DNA of 36,946 nucleotides. Origin: Hyphomicrobium sp. (GTDB lineage: Bacteria > Pseudomonadota > Alphaproteobacteria > Rhizobiales > Hyphomicrobiaceae). The notes beneath the pieces are model-generated. The model did no database searches. It saw only the letters and a program-made list of their open reading frames with translations, and had not been told where the DNA came from. Numbering within the stretch: position 1 is the first letter of the stretch; each line of letters opens with the position of its first letter. Of the stretch, positions 1 to 8,085 are shown in pieces. Made by a program: the position numbers and the translations under genes. Where the stretch lies: positions 1-36,946 of the forward strand of contig JAIEPV010000076.1 in the NCBI GenBank assembly GCA_019748215.1, written 5' to 3'.

Positions 1-2474
1 CCGCGCTGGTTGTGCCCAAGGTTGGCGTAATTCGGCTTCAACTCGGCCGGATCGAAGTGATCGACCGCGATGACGCGGGCGACGAGCCGTTCGACCTCGC
101 GCAACTGATCGGCTTCAGCGCGTGTCAACACAGCCTTGCCAACCGCGTCTTCGAACCAGTCCATGCCGTGATAGCGGCGAACCACGCCGTCGCGGATGGC
201 CTTTTCCAGTTTCTTTTCGACGGGTTCGGCGGCGATGACTTTTTCCAGCGTGACTTCGAGCAAGCCGGTCGGATCGTTGACGTCCTTTGAAATGAAGATG
301 TCGCGCGTCAGCCGGTCCCGGGCGCTGCCGGGTTCCAGAACGTGGCGGGCAACGGCGCGGCCGAGCTGATCGGAGGCGGGCTTGAAACGGCGCCCGAGCG
401 GGAACACGACGACGCGTAACAACGGCCGTACCCAGGCGGTCGGGAAATTGTCGATGGTGCCACTCATCGCCTCCTGGAAGCGATACAGCGCATTGCGTGC
501 CGCGAGCTCGACGATCTGCTCGTCGCCGGCCATACGCCCGTCATCATCGTAGCGCTTGAGCACAGCCGAGAGGAAATAGAGCTCGGATAGAGCGTCGGCA
601 AGACGGCCGGTGATCTTCTGTTTGGTTTTCAATCCGCCGCCAAGCATCGCCACCGTGATATCGGCGACGAAGGCGAACGAGCGGCTGGCGCGGGCCAGCT
701 GCCGGTACCATTGCGACATCATTTGCGCATTGGGTGGCGCTGACGCGAAAGCGCCGCCGGTGAGATTGTGGAATAGCGCTCCGGTGACGTTCGACACCGA
801 GAACGCGATATGTCCGTTGAAGGCCTCTTCGAAGGCGTCAAGGCCACGGCGGCGATCGCTGTCCTGCGCCGACTGGACTTCCTTGTAGAGATAGGGGTGC
901 GAGCGCAGTGCCCCTTGCGCAAAGGTGATCAGCGTCCGCGTCAGGATATTGGCGCCTTCGACCGTGATCCCAACCGGCACCATTTGATAGGCCGACTGCA
1001 AATAATTCATCGGTCCGTCGCAAATGGCGCGGCCGCCGTGAATATCCATTGCGTCGTTGACAGAGCGGCGCATTTTTTCAGTGGTCTGATATTTCATCAA
1101 CGCCGAAATCACCGACGGCTTCTCGCCACGGCTGACCATCGACGCAGTAATGGCGCGCGCTGCTTCGTTGACGTAGGCCGTTTCGATGATGCGAACCAGC
1201 GGTTCTTCGATGCCTTCCATGCGTGAGATTGGCAGCCCAAACTGCTTACGAATGCGGGCATAGGCAGAGGTGACGCGCAACATCATCTTGGCGCCGGCCG
1301 TCGCCGACGACGGCAGCGAAATGGCGCGGCCAGCCGACAGGCATTCCATCAGCATGCGCCAGCCCTGTCCGGCCATCTTCTCGCCGCCAATGACCCAATC
1401 GATCGGAATGAAAACGTCGTTGCCCCAGTTTGGGCCATTCGGGAAAGCGGCACCCGACGGCAAATGCCGGCGGCCAATGTTGACGCCAGGATGGGTCGCC
1501 GGAATGAGCGCCAGCGTGATGCCGACGTCTTCACCTTTGCCGAGCAGATTGTCCTTATCGAACAGGCGAAATGCCAAGCCGACCAGCGTCGCTTTCGGCC
1601 CGAGCGTGATATAGCGCTTTTCCCACGACAGTTTGACGCCGAGCGTTTCTTTGCCCTCGTGGATGCCGCGCGTGATGTAACCGATATCGCGCATCGTGGC
1701 GGCGTCCGAGCCCGACGTCGGCCCGGTCAGTGAAAAGCACGGCACTTCATCGCCACGAGCCAAGCGCGGCAGGAAATGATGTTTCTGGTCGTCGGTGCCG
1801 TACTTCTCGATCAATTCGCCCGGCCCGAGCGAATTTGGCACCATGACGATGGTCACAACATCGGGCGAGCGCGAAGCGATCTTGCCGAGAATGAGCGATT
1901 GCGCCTGAGCCGAGAAACCCAGCCCACCGTGGTCTTTCGAAATCAGCATGCCGAGGAAGCCGTGCTGCTTGACGAACGCCCAGATCGATTCCGGGATCTC
2001 GCGATTGGCGTGGCGCACATCCCAGTCGTTGATCATCCGGCAAAGATCTTCCGTCGGGCCGTCGAGGAACGCGCGCTCATCGGACGAAAGCTGGATCGGC
2101 GGAATAGCTTGCAGTTTGTTCCAGTCCGGCGTGCCCGAAAACAGCTCGGCATCGAAGCCGACCGTACCCGCATCGAGCGCTTGAGCTTCGGTATCGGAGA
2201 CTTTCGGCAGGATTTTCTGCACGAGGCCAAACACCGGCGTCACAACGAATTGGCGGCGGATGCTCGGCACCGCCAGTAGCGCCAGCGTCACGAACGGCAG
2301 CCAAGCGAGCAGCGAGAGCAGTCCGCCGCCGCTTGCGGCACCGCCCAGCATCCCTGTTTGCATCACAAGCGTCAGGACGCCGACCACCGCCGCCCATGCC
2401 GTGAGCGGCGCCTGCATCATTCCGAGCGCCATAAAGGCCGCGAAGCCAATCACCAGCAGAACCACGGTCGCCAT
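1..2474 (-). CDS. fadE: Acyl-CoA dehydrogenase FadE (C-terminus beyond the window edge)
   Basis: First step of fatty-acid beta-oxidation: FAD-dependent oxidation of acyl-CoA to trans-2-enoyl-CoA. The frame is open from ATG 2474 to the left edge (about 824 codons, no stop reached), matching the long FadE type (E. coli FadE is about 814 aa) rather than 380-aa dehydrogenases. The N-terminus is hydrophobic with two membrane-like segments in the first 75 residues. Further in are SLTGPTSGSDA, typical of the acyl-CoA dehydrogenase middle domain, DIHGGRAI, and GITVEGANILTR, whose Glu is the expected catalytic base. The start is supported by GGAGG 8 nt upstream. It is transcribed leftwards from a 261-bp gap containing a perfect palindrome at 2615-2632, a possible operator. 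The function is secure; only the C-terminal end is unseen. Confidence 0.93.
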   Translation of the reverse strand, partial: MATVVLLVIGFAAFMALGMMQAPLTAWAAVVGVLTLVMQTGMLGGAASGGGLLSLLAWLPFVTLALLAVPSIRRQFVVTPVFGLVQKILPKVSDTEAQALDAGTVGFDAELFSGTPDWNKLQAIPPIQLSSDERAFLDGPTEDLCRMINDWDVRHANREIPESIWAFVKQHGFLGMLISKDHGGLGFSAQAQSLILGKIASRSPDVVTIVMVPNSLGPGELIEKYGTDDQKHHFLPRLARGDEVPCFSLTGPTSGSDAATMRDIGYITRGIHEGKETLGVKLSWEKRYITLGPKATLVGLAFRLFDKDNLLGKGEDVGITLALIPATHPGVNIGRRHLPSGAAFPNGPNWGNDVFIPIDWVIGGEKMAGQGWRMLMECLSAGRAISLPSSATAGAKMMLRVTSAYARIRKQFGLPISRMEGIEEPLVRIIETAYVNEAARAITASMVSRGEKPSVISALMKYQTTEKMRRSVNDAMDIHGGRAICDGPMNYLQSAYQMVPVGITVEGANILTRTLITFAQGALRSHPYLYKEVQSAQDSDRRRGLDAFEEAFNGHIAFSVSNVTGALFHNLTGGAFASAPPNAQMMSQWYRQLARASRSFAFVADITVAMLGGGLKTKQKITGRLADALSELYFLSAVLKRYDDDGRMAGDEQIVELAARNALYRFQEAMSGTIDNFPTAWVRPLLRVVVFPLGRRFKPASDQLGRAVARHVLEPGSARDRLTRDIFISKDVNDPTGLLEVTLEKVIAAEPVEKKLEKAIRDGVVRRYHGMDWFEDAVGKAVLTRAEADQLREVERLVARVIAVDHFDPAELKPNYANLGHNQR

Positions 2475-2614
2475 TATCCGAGCCTCCGAAACTCAATTGT
2501 CTCAGCACATCGTGCCAAGGCAGTTTAAATCAATTCATCCTGCCGGTCTTACGCCCAACCCGCATTTGGCCTTCAAAACCGCAGATAAGGGCAGATCGTA
2601 GTCACATACCCTTA

Positions 2615-2632
2615 GTTGACGTATACGTCAAC
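2615..2632. promoter_or_regulatory. 18-bp perfect palindrome upstream of fadE (candidate operator)
   Basis: GTTGACGTATACGTCAAC is a perfect inverted repeat with no spacer. It starts 141 bp upstream of the fadE start, between fadE and the 3' end of fccB. Its size and symmetry fit a dimeric regulator site. Control by a fatty-acid-degradation regulator (TetR or MerR type) is inferred from position only, and the regulator is not in the window. Confidence 0.5.
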
Positions 2633-2729
2633 GTGGACCCAATCTGTTACATGAACGCACTGGACCGGATGACCGGCGGATCGCCGCGGCCCTGCGGGTT
2701 CACTTGCAGTTCGGGAGAGTGTAGCACAT

Positions 2730-2746
2730 CAGCGCCTACGGCGCTG
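2730..2746 (-). terminator. Hairpin at the fccB stop codon
   Basis: CAGCGCC-TAC-GGCGCTG forms a 7-bp GC-rich stem with a 3-nt loop that includes the TAG stop of fccB. No T-run follows in the direction of transcription, so it may act as a 3' stabiliser or a factor-dependent stop rather than a classical intrinsic terminator. Confidence 0.3.
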
Positions 2747-4058
2747 CCGCCGAGGTGACAGACGTGCCAAAAATCTCGGTAACAGCGGAATCATACCAAG
2801 CCGCGCTTTCCTCGAACGTTTCCCGGCGCTTGTCAGCCGTCTCACCGGCCGCCGAGATGAACGGATCGACCGGCGTCAGGATACGGTGACCGTCTTTGGT
2901 GCCGGGTTTGTAGTCGGCGCCGATTTTCGCACTGTTGGCCGGACTGACCATCGACCAGCAGGTATTGCGATATGAGCCGACCAAGCGCGGCTTGCCAGAC
3001 AGATCGGCAATGATGTCGGCCGCCACCACGTTCGCCTGGCTCATGGCCGAGAAGGCCGATTTCGGCATATCGGCGGCAATGGCCGCGTCGCCCAGCACAT
3101 AGACATCCTTGACCTTGGTCGAGGTGAAGTTGTCAGGGTTAACGGGGCACCAGTCGCCGTCCATCAATCCGGCCTTGGCGGCGATGGCGCCGGCACGCTG
3201 CGGCGGAATGATGTTGGCTACGGCGGCGCGTTCGGTGCGCGCGGCTTTGGTCACGACATCGCCGCTTTTGGCATCGACGCGAGCGACGGAAAAGTCGTCG
3301 ATCTCGTTCGATAAATTCAGCTCGATAATGCCTTTGTAGTGCTCGCTGATCGCCTCCTCGAAAACCGCCTGCTTCGAAATCGTCGATTTTGCGTCAAACA
3401 GGATCAGCTTCGATTTCGGTTTCACCGTCTTGAGAAAATGGCCGATCATGCAGGCACGCTCGTAGGGACCGGGCGGGCAACGATAGGGATTTGGCGGCAC
3501 CGTCATCACCACGACGCCGCCATCGGTCATGGTCAGCAGCTTCTTTTTCAAAAGCCAGGTCTGGGCGCCACCTTGCCAGGCGTGCGGCATGATTTCGGCG
3601 GCCGCTTCAGAGTATCCTTCGATGGCATCGAATTTGATGTCGATGCCCGGCGCGACAACCAGTCGATCGTAGGCCAAGGTCGCCGCGGCGTTGGCAAGTG
3701 TCACGGTTTTGCCAACGGTATCGACGCCGACCGCGAAGTCGCGAATGACGTTGATGCCACGTTTTTTGACACCTTCATACGTGTGCGTGATCGACTGGAA
3801 CGTGCGAAAACCGCCGAGATAGAGGTTTGAATAAAAGCACGTCGTGTAGGTTTCCTTCGGCTCGATCAGCGTGACGTCAATGGCCGGATCGGCCGCTTTC
3901 AGCCGGTTGGCGACCGTTGCACCTGCCGGCCCGCCGCCGATGATGACAATTTTCGCAGGCCCGGCGGCAACCGCCGGATGCTCGAGAAGAGCTGTCGCGC
4001 CGAGCACGCCGAGCCCAGCTGCCATCCCACCAAACCGTCGCCGCGACATCGTGGTCAT
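2736..4058 (-). CDS. fccB: Flavocytochrome c sulfide dehydrogenase flavoprotein subunit (FccB/SoxF type)
   Basis: 440-aa periplasmic FAD protein of the FccB/SoxF family, which oxidises sulfide and passes electrons to a c-type cytochrome. The N-terminus has a Tat signal (SRRRFGGMAAG then a hydrophobic stretch to AVAAG). A Rossmann FAD motif, IVIIGGGPAGATVA, starts near residue 37. YTTCFYSN contains the cysteine at the position used for covalent 8-alpha-S-cysteinyl FAD in the family. Two further cysteines (PYRCPPG and DGDWCPVN) match the redox-active pair. VYVLGDAA is the second FAD-contact motif. The ATG at 4058 has AAAGG 5 nt upstream. It is divergent from soxYZ across 190 bp. No cytochrome subunit (FccA/SoxE) is next to it, so the electron acceptor must be encoded elsewhere. 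Confidence is high for the family, lower for sulfide as the exact substrate. Confidence 0.88.
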   Translation of the reverse strand: MTTMSRRRFGGMAAGLGVLGATALLEHPAVAAGPAKIVIIGGGPAGATVANRLKAADPAIDVTLIEPKETYTTCFYSNLYLGGFRTFQSITHTYEGVKKRGINVIRDFAVGVDTVGKTVTLANAAATLAYDRLVVAPGIDIKFDAIEGYSEAAAEIMPHAWQGGAQTWLLKKKLLTMTDGGVVVMTVPPNPYRCPPGPYERACMIGHFLKTVKPKSKLILFDAKSTISKQAVFEEAISEHYKGIIELNLSNEIDDFSVARVDAKSGDVVTKAARTERAAVANIIPPQRAGAIAAKAGLMDGDWCPVNPDNFTSTKVKDVYVLGDAAIAADMPKSAFSAMSQANVVAADIIADLSGKPRLVGSYRNTCWSMVSPANSAKIGADYKPGTKDGHRILTPVDPFISAAGETADKRRETFEESAAWYDSAVTEIFGTSVTSAAAP

Positions 4059-4123
4059 GGTGGCCTTTCAAAGTGTTCGATCCGGGTCGCAGTTGGGAAT
4101 GAATGAACCGATCGCGATACCCC

Positions 4124-4145
4124 GTCATTGCGTCATTGTGTCAGG
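4124..4145. repeat. Short tandem repeat in the fccB-soxY intergenic region
   Basis: GTCATTGC and GTCATTGT sit in direct tandem, followed by a partial GTCAGG. They lie in the divergent fccB/soxY promoter region. This could be a regulator binding array, but at this length chance is possible. Confidence 0.25.
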
Positions 4146-4248
4146 AAATGAACCCATTGTAACTAGATGGCGGCAACCGCCGCAGGCTATATATTCCGGC
4201 GACAGAAGTGATCCGCGCCACGCTTCCAAGGTGGTCTTCGTGCACCTC

Positions 4249-4746
4249 ATGAAAGTCTTACGACCCGAGCTGCTGAACCGCCGGAGTTTTATTATCACAG
4301 CGGCGGCAGGTGCGTGCCTGGCGCCACTCTTGAAGTCTGCAACCGCGCTGGCGCAAACAGCGGACACCGCGCCATTCGAGCGCACGCCGCTGTTTGAAAC
4401 CGAACTCAAGACATTGCTCGCAGGTGCTGTCCCGACCGATGGCAAGATCACCGTCGATCTGCCTGAGATGGCGGAGAACGGCAATTTCGTGCCGATCACG
4501 ATGACAGTCGACAGTCCGATGACGGACGCTGACCACGTGCGTGCGATCCACATTCTATCGTCAGGAAATCCGGTGGCGCATGTCGCCACCTTCCGCTTGT
4601 CACCGCTGAACGGCAGGGCACGTGTGCAAAGCCGCATGCGCCTTGCGCGCAGCCAGGATGTCGTCGTTCTGGCAGAATTGTCGAACGGCGAAATCACGAT
4701 GTCGACGATGACGGTGAAAGTCACGCTCGGCGGCTGCCAGACATGA
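4249..4746 (+). CDS. soxY: Thiosulfate-oxidation carrier protein SoxY
   Basis: SoxY carries sulfur intermediates covalently on a C-terminal cysteine in periplasmic thiosulfate/sulfide oxidation, as a heterodimer with SoxZ. The protein (165 aa from ATG 4249) has a twin-arginine signal (NRRSFIITAAAG, then a hydrophobic core and ALAQ) and a SoxY Ig-like body. It ends in GGC followed by only Gln-Thr, whereas well-studied SoxY proteins end in GGCGG. A GTG at 4240, better spaced from AAGGTGG at 4228-4234, is an alternative start adding three residues. The upstream open frame to 3871 overlaps fccB antisense and is not coding. soxZ follows after 25 nt. SoxXA, SoxB and SoxCD are absent from the window. 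Confidence 0.9.
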   Translation: MKVLRPELLNRRSFIITAAAGACLAPLLKSATALAQTADTAPFERTPLFETELKTLLAGAVPTDGKITVDLPEMAENGNFVPITMTVDSPMTDADHVRAIHILSSGNPVAHVATFRLSPLNGRARVQSRMRLARSQDVVVLAELSNGEITMSTMTVKVTLGGCQT

Positions 4747-4771
4747 TGCAACCTCAAAGGCGCAACAGCTG

Positions 4772-5095
4772 ATGGCCAGCAACCCACGCATCAAACTTCC
4801 CGACCAAGCGGCGATCGGCGACGTGATCGAAGTCAAAACGCTTGTCACGCATGTGATGGAAACTGGCAACCGCAAAGACAAAGACGGCGTTCCGATCCCG
4901 CGCAACATCATCAATAAGCTCATCGCGAAGTTTGGCGACGTCGAGGTTTTCCATGCTGAGCTTGGACCCGGCATCTCCGCCAATCCCTACATCTCGTTTC
5001 AGATGAAGGTGCCCGGTCCCGGCGTCTTCGAATTTGCTTGGATCGACGACCAAGGCGTCAAGCTCGTCGAGACGGCTGCGCTCAACGTTGTTTGA
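4772..5095 (+). CDS. soxZ: Thiosulfate-oxidation protein SoxZ
   Basis: 107-aa partner of SoxY with no signal peptide of its own; family members are exported by hitch-hiking on the Tat-exported SoxY. Conserved features are the start (RIKLPDQAAIGDVIEVKTL), HVMETGNRKD followed by IPRNII, and the C-terminal beta-strand region KVPGPGVFEFAWIDDQG. Length matches the family (100-110 aa). A weak AAAGG lies 11 nt upstream of the ATG. It is co-directional with soxY and convergent with cimA, with 35 bp between the stops. Confidence 0.92.
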   Translation: MASNPRIKLPDQAAIGDVIEVKTLVTHVMETGNRKDKDGVPIPRNIINKLIAKFGDVEVFHAELGPGISANPYISFQMKVPGPGVFEFAWIDDQGVKLVETAALNVV

Positions 5096-5130
5096 AGCGA
5101 AGCGCGCGTCAACCCAATCGAACCACTGCT

Positions 5131-6750
5131 TCAGACAGCGGCGTCGTCTTTCAACAGCTTGTAGTTGATGCTATCGAGGAGCGCTTCGAAGCTCGCGTCG
5201 ATGATGTTGGGCGAAACACCGACCGTCGTCCACCGGGCGCCCGTCTCGGTGTCATGGCTTTCGACCAGCACGCGGGTGACGGCTTCGGTGCCACCTGCAC
5301 CCGTGTTGGTCAGAATGCGGACTTTATAGTCGACCAATTCGACATGCTCGATGTGTTTCTGGTACCGGCCGAGATCGCGCCGTAAGGCTTTGTCCAGCGC
5401 GTTGACCGGGCCGTTGCCTTGGCCGACGGACCACAACGGTTGGCTGGCGCCGGCGATGAAAACTTTGACAGTCGCCTCCGAGACGGTCGCAAGTTTTCCG
5501 GCATCGTCACGCCGGCGTTCGACCGTGACGCGAAAGCTATCGACGGAAAAATAGCGCGGCACGGTGGCGAGGGTGCGCCGTGCCAACAATTCGAAAGAGG
5601 CTTCGGCAGCTTCAAACGAATAGCCGCCGCCTTCTCGGCTTCTGATTTCGTCCCAGAGCGTTTGCACCGACGCATCATCTTTGCCGACGGCAAGGCCTAA
5701 GCGATCGAGGGCTGCGAGCAGCGACGAGCGCCCGCCCTGCTTCGACACCAGAATGCGCCGCTCATTGCCGACACTGTCCGGCGGCACGTGCTCGTAGGTT
5801 TCAGGCTCCTTCAGCAAGGCGGACGCATGAATGCCGGCCTTGGTCGCGAACGCACTTTCGCCGACATAGGGCGCGTGGCGATCGGGGGCTTCGTTCAAGA
5901 TTTCATCCAGCACCCGGCTGGCGTGCGTGAGATTGCGAAGTTTGTCCGGCGTGACGCCCGTTTGAAATGCGTCGGCAAATTCGCTCTTCAACAGCAACGT
6001 CGGAATGATCGACGTCATGTTGGCGTTGCCGCAGCGCTCGCCGAGGCCATTCAACGTGCCTTGAATTTGCCGGCAACCGGCCCGCACGGCCATCAGCGTA
6101 TTGGCAACGGCATTTTCGGTGTCGTTGTGCGTATGAATGCCGAGATGGATGCCCGGCACGTGATGAGTAACATCGGCGACGATGCGCTCGACTTCGTGGG
6201 GCAGCGTGCCGCCGTTGGTATCGCATAGCACGACCCAGCGCGCGCCGGCATCGTAGGCCGTCTTGGCGACTGCCAGCGCATACGAGCGATTGCCTTTATA
6301 GCCATCGAAAAAGTGTTCGCAGTCGATCATCGCTTCGCGCTGCGTGGCGACGATGGCACGCACCGATTGATCGACGCTTTCGAGATTTTCTTCATTCGTG
6401 ATGCCGAGCGCGACGCGGACATGATAATCCCAGGACTTGGCGACGAGGCAGATACTGTCGGCAGAAGAATGCAAGACGGCTTGAAGTCCTGGATCGTTCG
6501 AGACGGAACGTCCGGCGCGCTTGGTCATTCCGAAAGCTGTAAAGCGCGCTGATTTTAAATCGGGGCGCGATGCGAACAGGTCGGTATCGGTGCTGTTGGC
6601 GCCAGGATATCCGCCTTCGATGTAATCGACGCCGAGCGCATCCAAGACCGCCATCAGGCGCCGCTTGTCGGAAAGCGAAAAGTCGACGCCGGTCGTCTGC
6701 GCGCCATCGCGCAGCGTCGTGTCGAACAGATAGAGACGTTCTTTGGTCAT
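5131..6750 (-). CDS. cimA: (R)-citramalate synthase
   Basis: Condenses pyruvate and acetyl-CoA to (R)-citramalate, entering isoleucine synthesis without threonine. The 539-aa length fits the long CimA form. The N-terminal HMGL-like TIM barrel shows LFDTTLRDGAQ near residue 7, the metal-binding HTHND motif, and the GTLNGLGERCGNANM region. The C-terminal third is the LeuA-type dimerisation/regulatory domain (WTTVGVSPNIIDASFEAL), the usual site of isoleucine feedback. ATG 6750 was chosen because homology begins there and it overlaps the GNAT stop by 4 nt (ATGA), suggesting translational coupling. A frame extending to 6852 would intrude into the GNAT gene. 2-Isopropylmalate synthase is the main alternative, but the DTTLRDGAQTTGVDFS start and the length favour CimA. 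Confidence 0.9.
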   Translation of the reverse strand: MTKERLYLFDTTLRDGAQTTGVDFSLSDKRRLMAVLDALGVDYIEGGYPGANSTDTDLFASRPDLKSARFTAFGMTKRAGRSVSNDPGLQAVLHSSADSICLVAKSWDYHVRVALGITNEENLESVDQSVRAIVATQREAMIDCEHFFDGYKGNRSYALAVAKTAYDAGARWVVLCDTNGGTLPHEVERIVADVTHHVPGIHLGIHTHNDTENAVANTLMAVRAGCRQIQGTLNGLGERCGNANMTSIIPTLLLKSEFADAFQTGVTPDKLRNLTHASRVLDEILNEAPDRHAPYVGESAFATKAGIHASALLKEPETYEHVPPDSVGNERRILVSKQGGRSSLLAALDRLGLAVGKDDASVQTLWDEIRSREGGGYSFEAAEASFELLARRTLATVPRYFSVDSFRVTVERRRDDAGKLATVSEATVKVFIAGASQPLWSVGQGNGPVNALDKALRRDLGRYQKHIEHVELVDYKVRILTNTGAGGTEAVTRVLVESHDTETGARWTTVGVSPNIIDASFEALLDSINYKLLKDDAAV

Positions 6751-7289
6751 GACGGTCTCGGGCCGGATTGTCCGGGCCTCGGCATCGTGCCGTCGCTGCC
6801 GGCAGCGTCTTTTGGCTTGAAGCGTTTTGTCATTGTGGTGTTCGACAGCCACTGGTCGTCGATGGGGATCGAGTTGCGGCTTTGCGCTTCATAGCCGCGC
6901 GCTTCAAAGAACGGCGCTGCGGTTTCACTGGCGTCAACCGAAATGGTTTCAGCACCACGCGCTTCGGCCAGCCGCTCGATCGCGTCCGCGAGGGCGCGAC
7001 CAACACCTTCGCCGGCATAGTGTGGACTGACAAACAGCATGTCGAAATGATCATTCGCCTTGAGTGATGCAAAACCGAGATATTCGCCGTCGATTGTCAC
7101 GACGAGAGTCGTCATTTCGCCGAGGCGCTTGGCGAAGGCCACGGCATCTTCAGCCGTCGCCGCCCAGGCCAAGCGCTGATCGTCGTCGTAGTCATCCGCG
7201 GTCAATTCGTCGATGCTCTGCGCAAACAGGTCGCGCAAAGCCATCGTATCGCTCGGTAGAAACGGGCGGAGTGGAAAGTCGTTTGACAT
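6747..7289 (-). CDS. GNAT family N-acetyltransferase
   Basis: 180-aa acetyltransferase of unknown substrate. The GNAT core is visible: LRPFLPSDTMALRDLFAQS at the start, LGFASLKANDHFDMLFVSPHYAGEGVGRALADAIE carrying the acetyl-CoA motif A (here AGEGVGRAL), then the C-terminal ETAAPFFEARGYE with the conserved Phe/Tyr positions. The start at 7289 is where homology begins; an in-frame extension to 7364 adds low-complexity, arginine-rich sequence. Its stop overlaps the cimA start, so the two are probably co-transcribed. I see nothing that ties its substrate to isoleucine synthesis. Confidence 0.85.
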   Translation of the reverse strand: MSNDFPLRPFLPSDTMALRDLFAQSIDELTADDYDDDQRLAWAATAEDAVAFAKRLGEMTTLVVTIDGEYLGFASLKANDHFDMLFVSPHYAGEGVGRALADAIERLAEARGAETISVDASETAAPFFEARGYEAQSRNSIPIDDQWLSNTTMTKRFKPKDAAGSDGTMPRPGQSGPRPS

Positions 7290-7487
7290 CGTCGCGTCCA
7301 ACAAGCCTGACCGGCAGCGCGCCAGCTTGGTTGACGGCCTAGCGCCACGACAGTTGTCGCGCAAGGCCGCGAACGGTGGCAGGCCTGTAGATTGCGACGC
7401 TAGTCGTTAACAATTGAGCCCGCACGCTCAGACGGCCCGCGAGCGGGTCGATCGACAAACCACGAGGTGCGTCAGATCGCGCGAACG

Positions 7488-7940
7488 CTATCGCTGCAGT
7501 TGGACCACCGTCCGCATATCCTCGAGTTCCATCGGCGCTTCTGCTTGTGTGATGAGTTGGGGCTTCAGCATGCCGTCAGCGGGTGCTGGAACAATGGTTG
7601 CTTCGGCGACAATGGTTTCAGCTGACGTCTCGACGATCATCATGTCCCTGGCTAGAGCATAAAAAAGCAACAGGAATGCGAGGCCCGCCAGCATGAATGT
7701 TGCCGGACGGCCAAGTGATGCCGAGTTGGCGGCCGTTCCGATTGCCTGCAGGAACAAACCAAACGTCAACAGCCCGCCACCAAAGCGCGCATCGATGCGC
7801 TGCGACGCGGCAGCCGTGGTGTCAGTCATTGACACCGACAGCGGTGAGGCCAGTGCCGCGGCCCACAACAAGGCGGCTCCGGCGATGGCGTAGACCGATC
7901 CGGTCAGGGCCCACAAATTCGATGGTGTGGCGACATCCAT
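7488..7940 (-). CDS. Small integral membrane protein of unknown function
   Basis: 150 aa. Hydrophobic segments occur at about residues 9-31 (LWALTGSVYAIAGAALLWAAAL), 53-68 and 76-95 (FMLAGLAFLLLFYALARDM), giving about three predicted spans. A roughly 50-residue soluble tail rich in Glu, Ala and Pro follows. I recognise no family. The ATG at 7940 is well supported by AGGAG 8 nt upstream, better than upstream in-frame ATGs. It lies between cysS (145 bp upstream) and the GNAT-cimA pair (198 bp downstream), all on one strand. Confidence 0.65.
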   Translation of the reverse strand: MDVATPSNLWALTGSVYAIAGAALLWAAALASPLSVSMTDTTAAASQRIDARFGGGLLTFGLFLQAIGTAANSASLGRPATFMLAGLAFLLLFYALARDMMIVETSAETIVAEATIVPAPADGMLKPQLITQAEAPMELEDMRTVVQLQR

Positions 7941-8085
7941 TCCAATCACTCCTGTCTTACCGGCGCTGCATCTCAGCGCGTCGGCTTGCGATCTCGAACA
8001 GCCCAAAGTGGTATGCACATTATCGCGTTTGCGGGTGGCCCGCTACCTACAGCGGAGTGTTTCGATGCAGGTGTGTGCGGATGAG

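Noticed and set aside
3871-4248. Upstream extension of the soxY frame
   Set aside because: It runs antisense into fccB and precedes the twin-arginine signal; the true start lies at 4249 or 4240.
7436-7447. CCCGC-GA-GCGGG hairpin as a terminator
   Set aside because: Stem of only five base pairs, two-base loop and no T-run; not distinguishable from GC-rich background.
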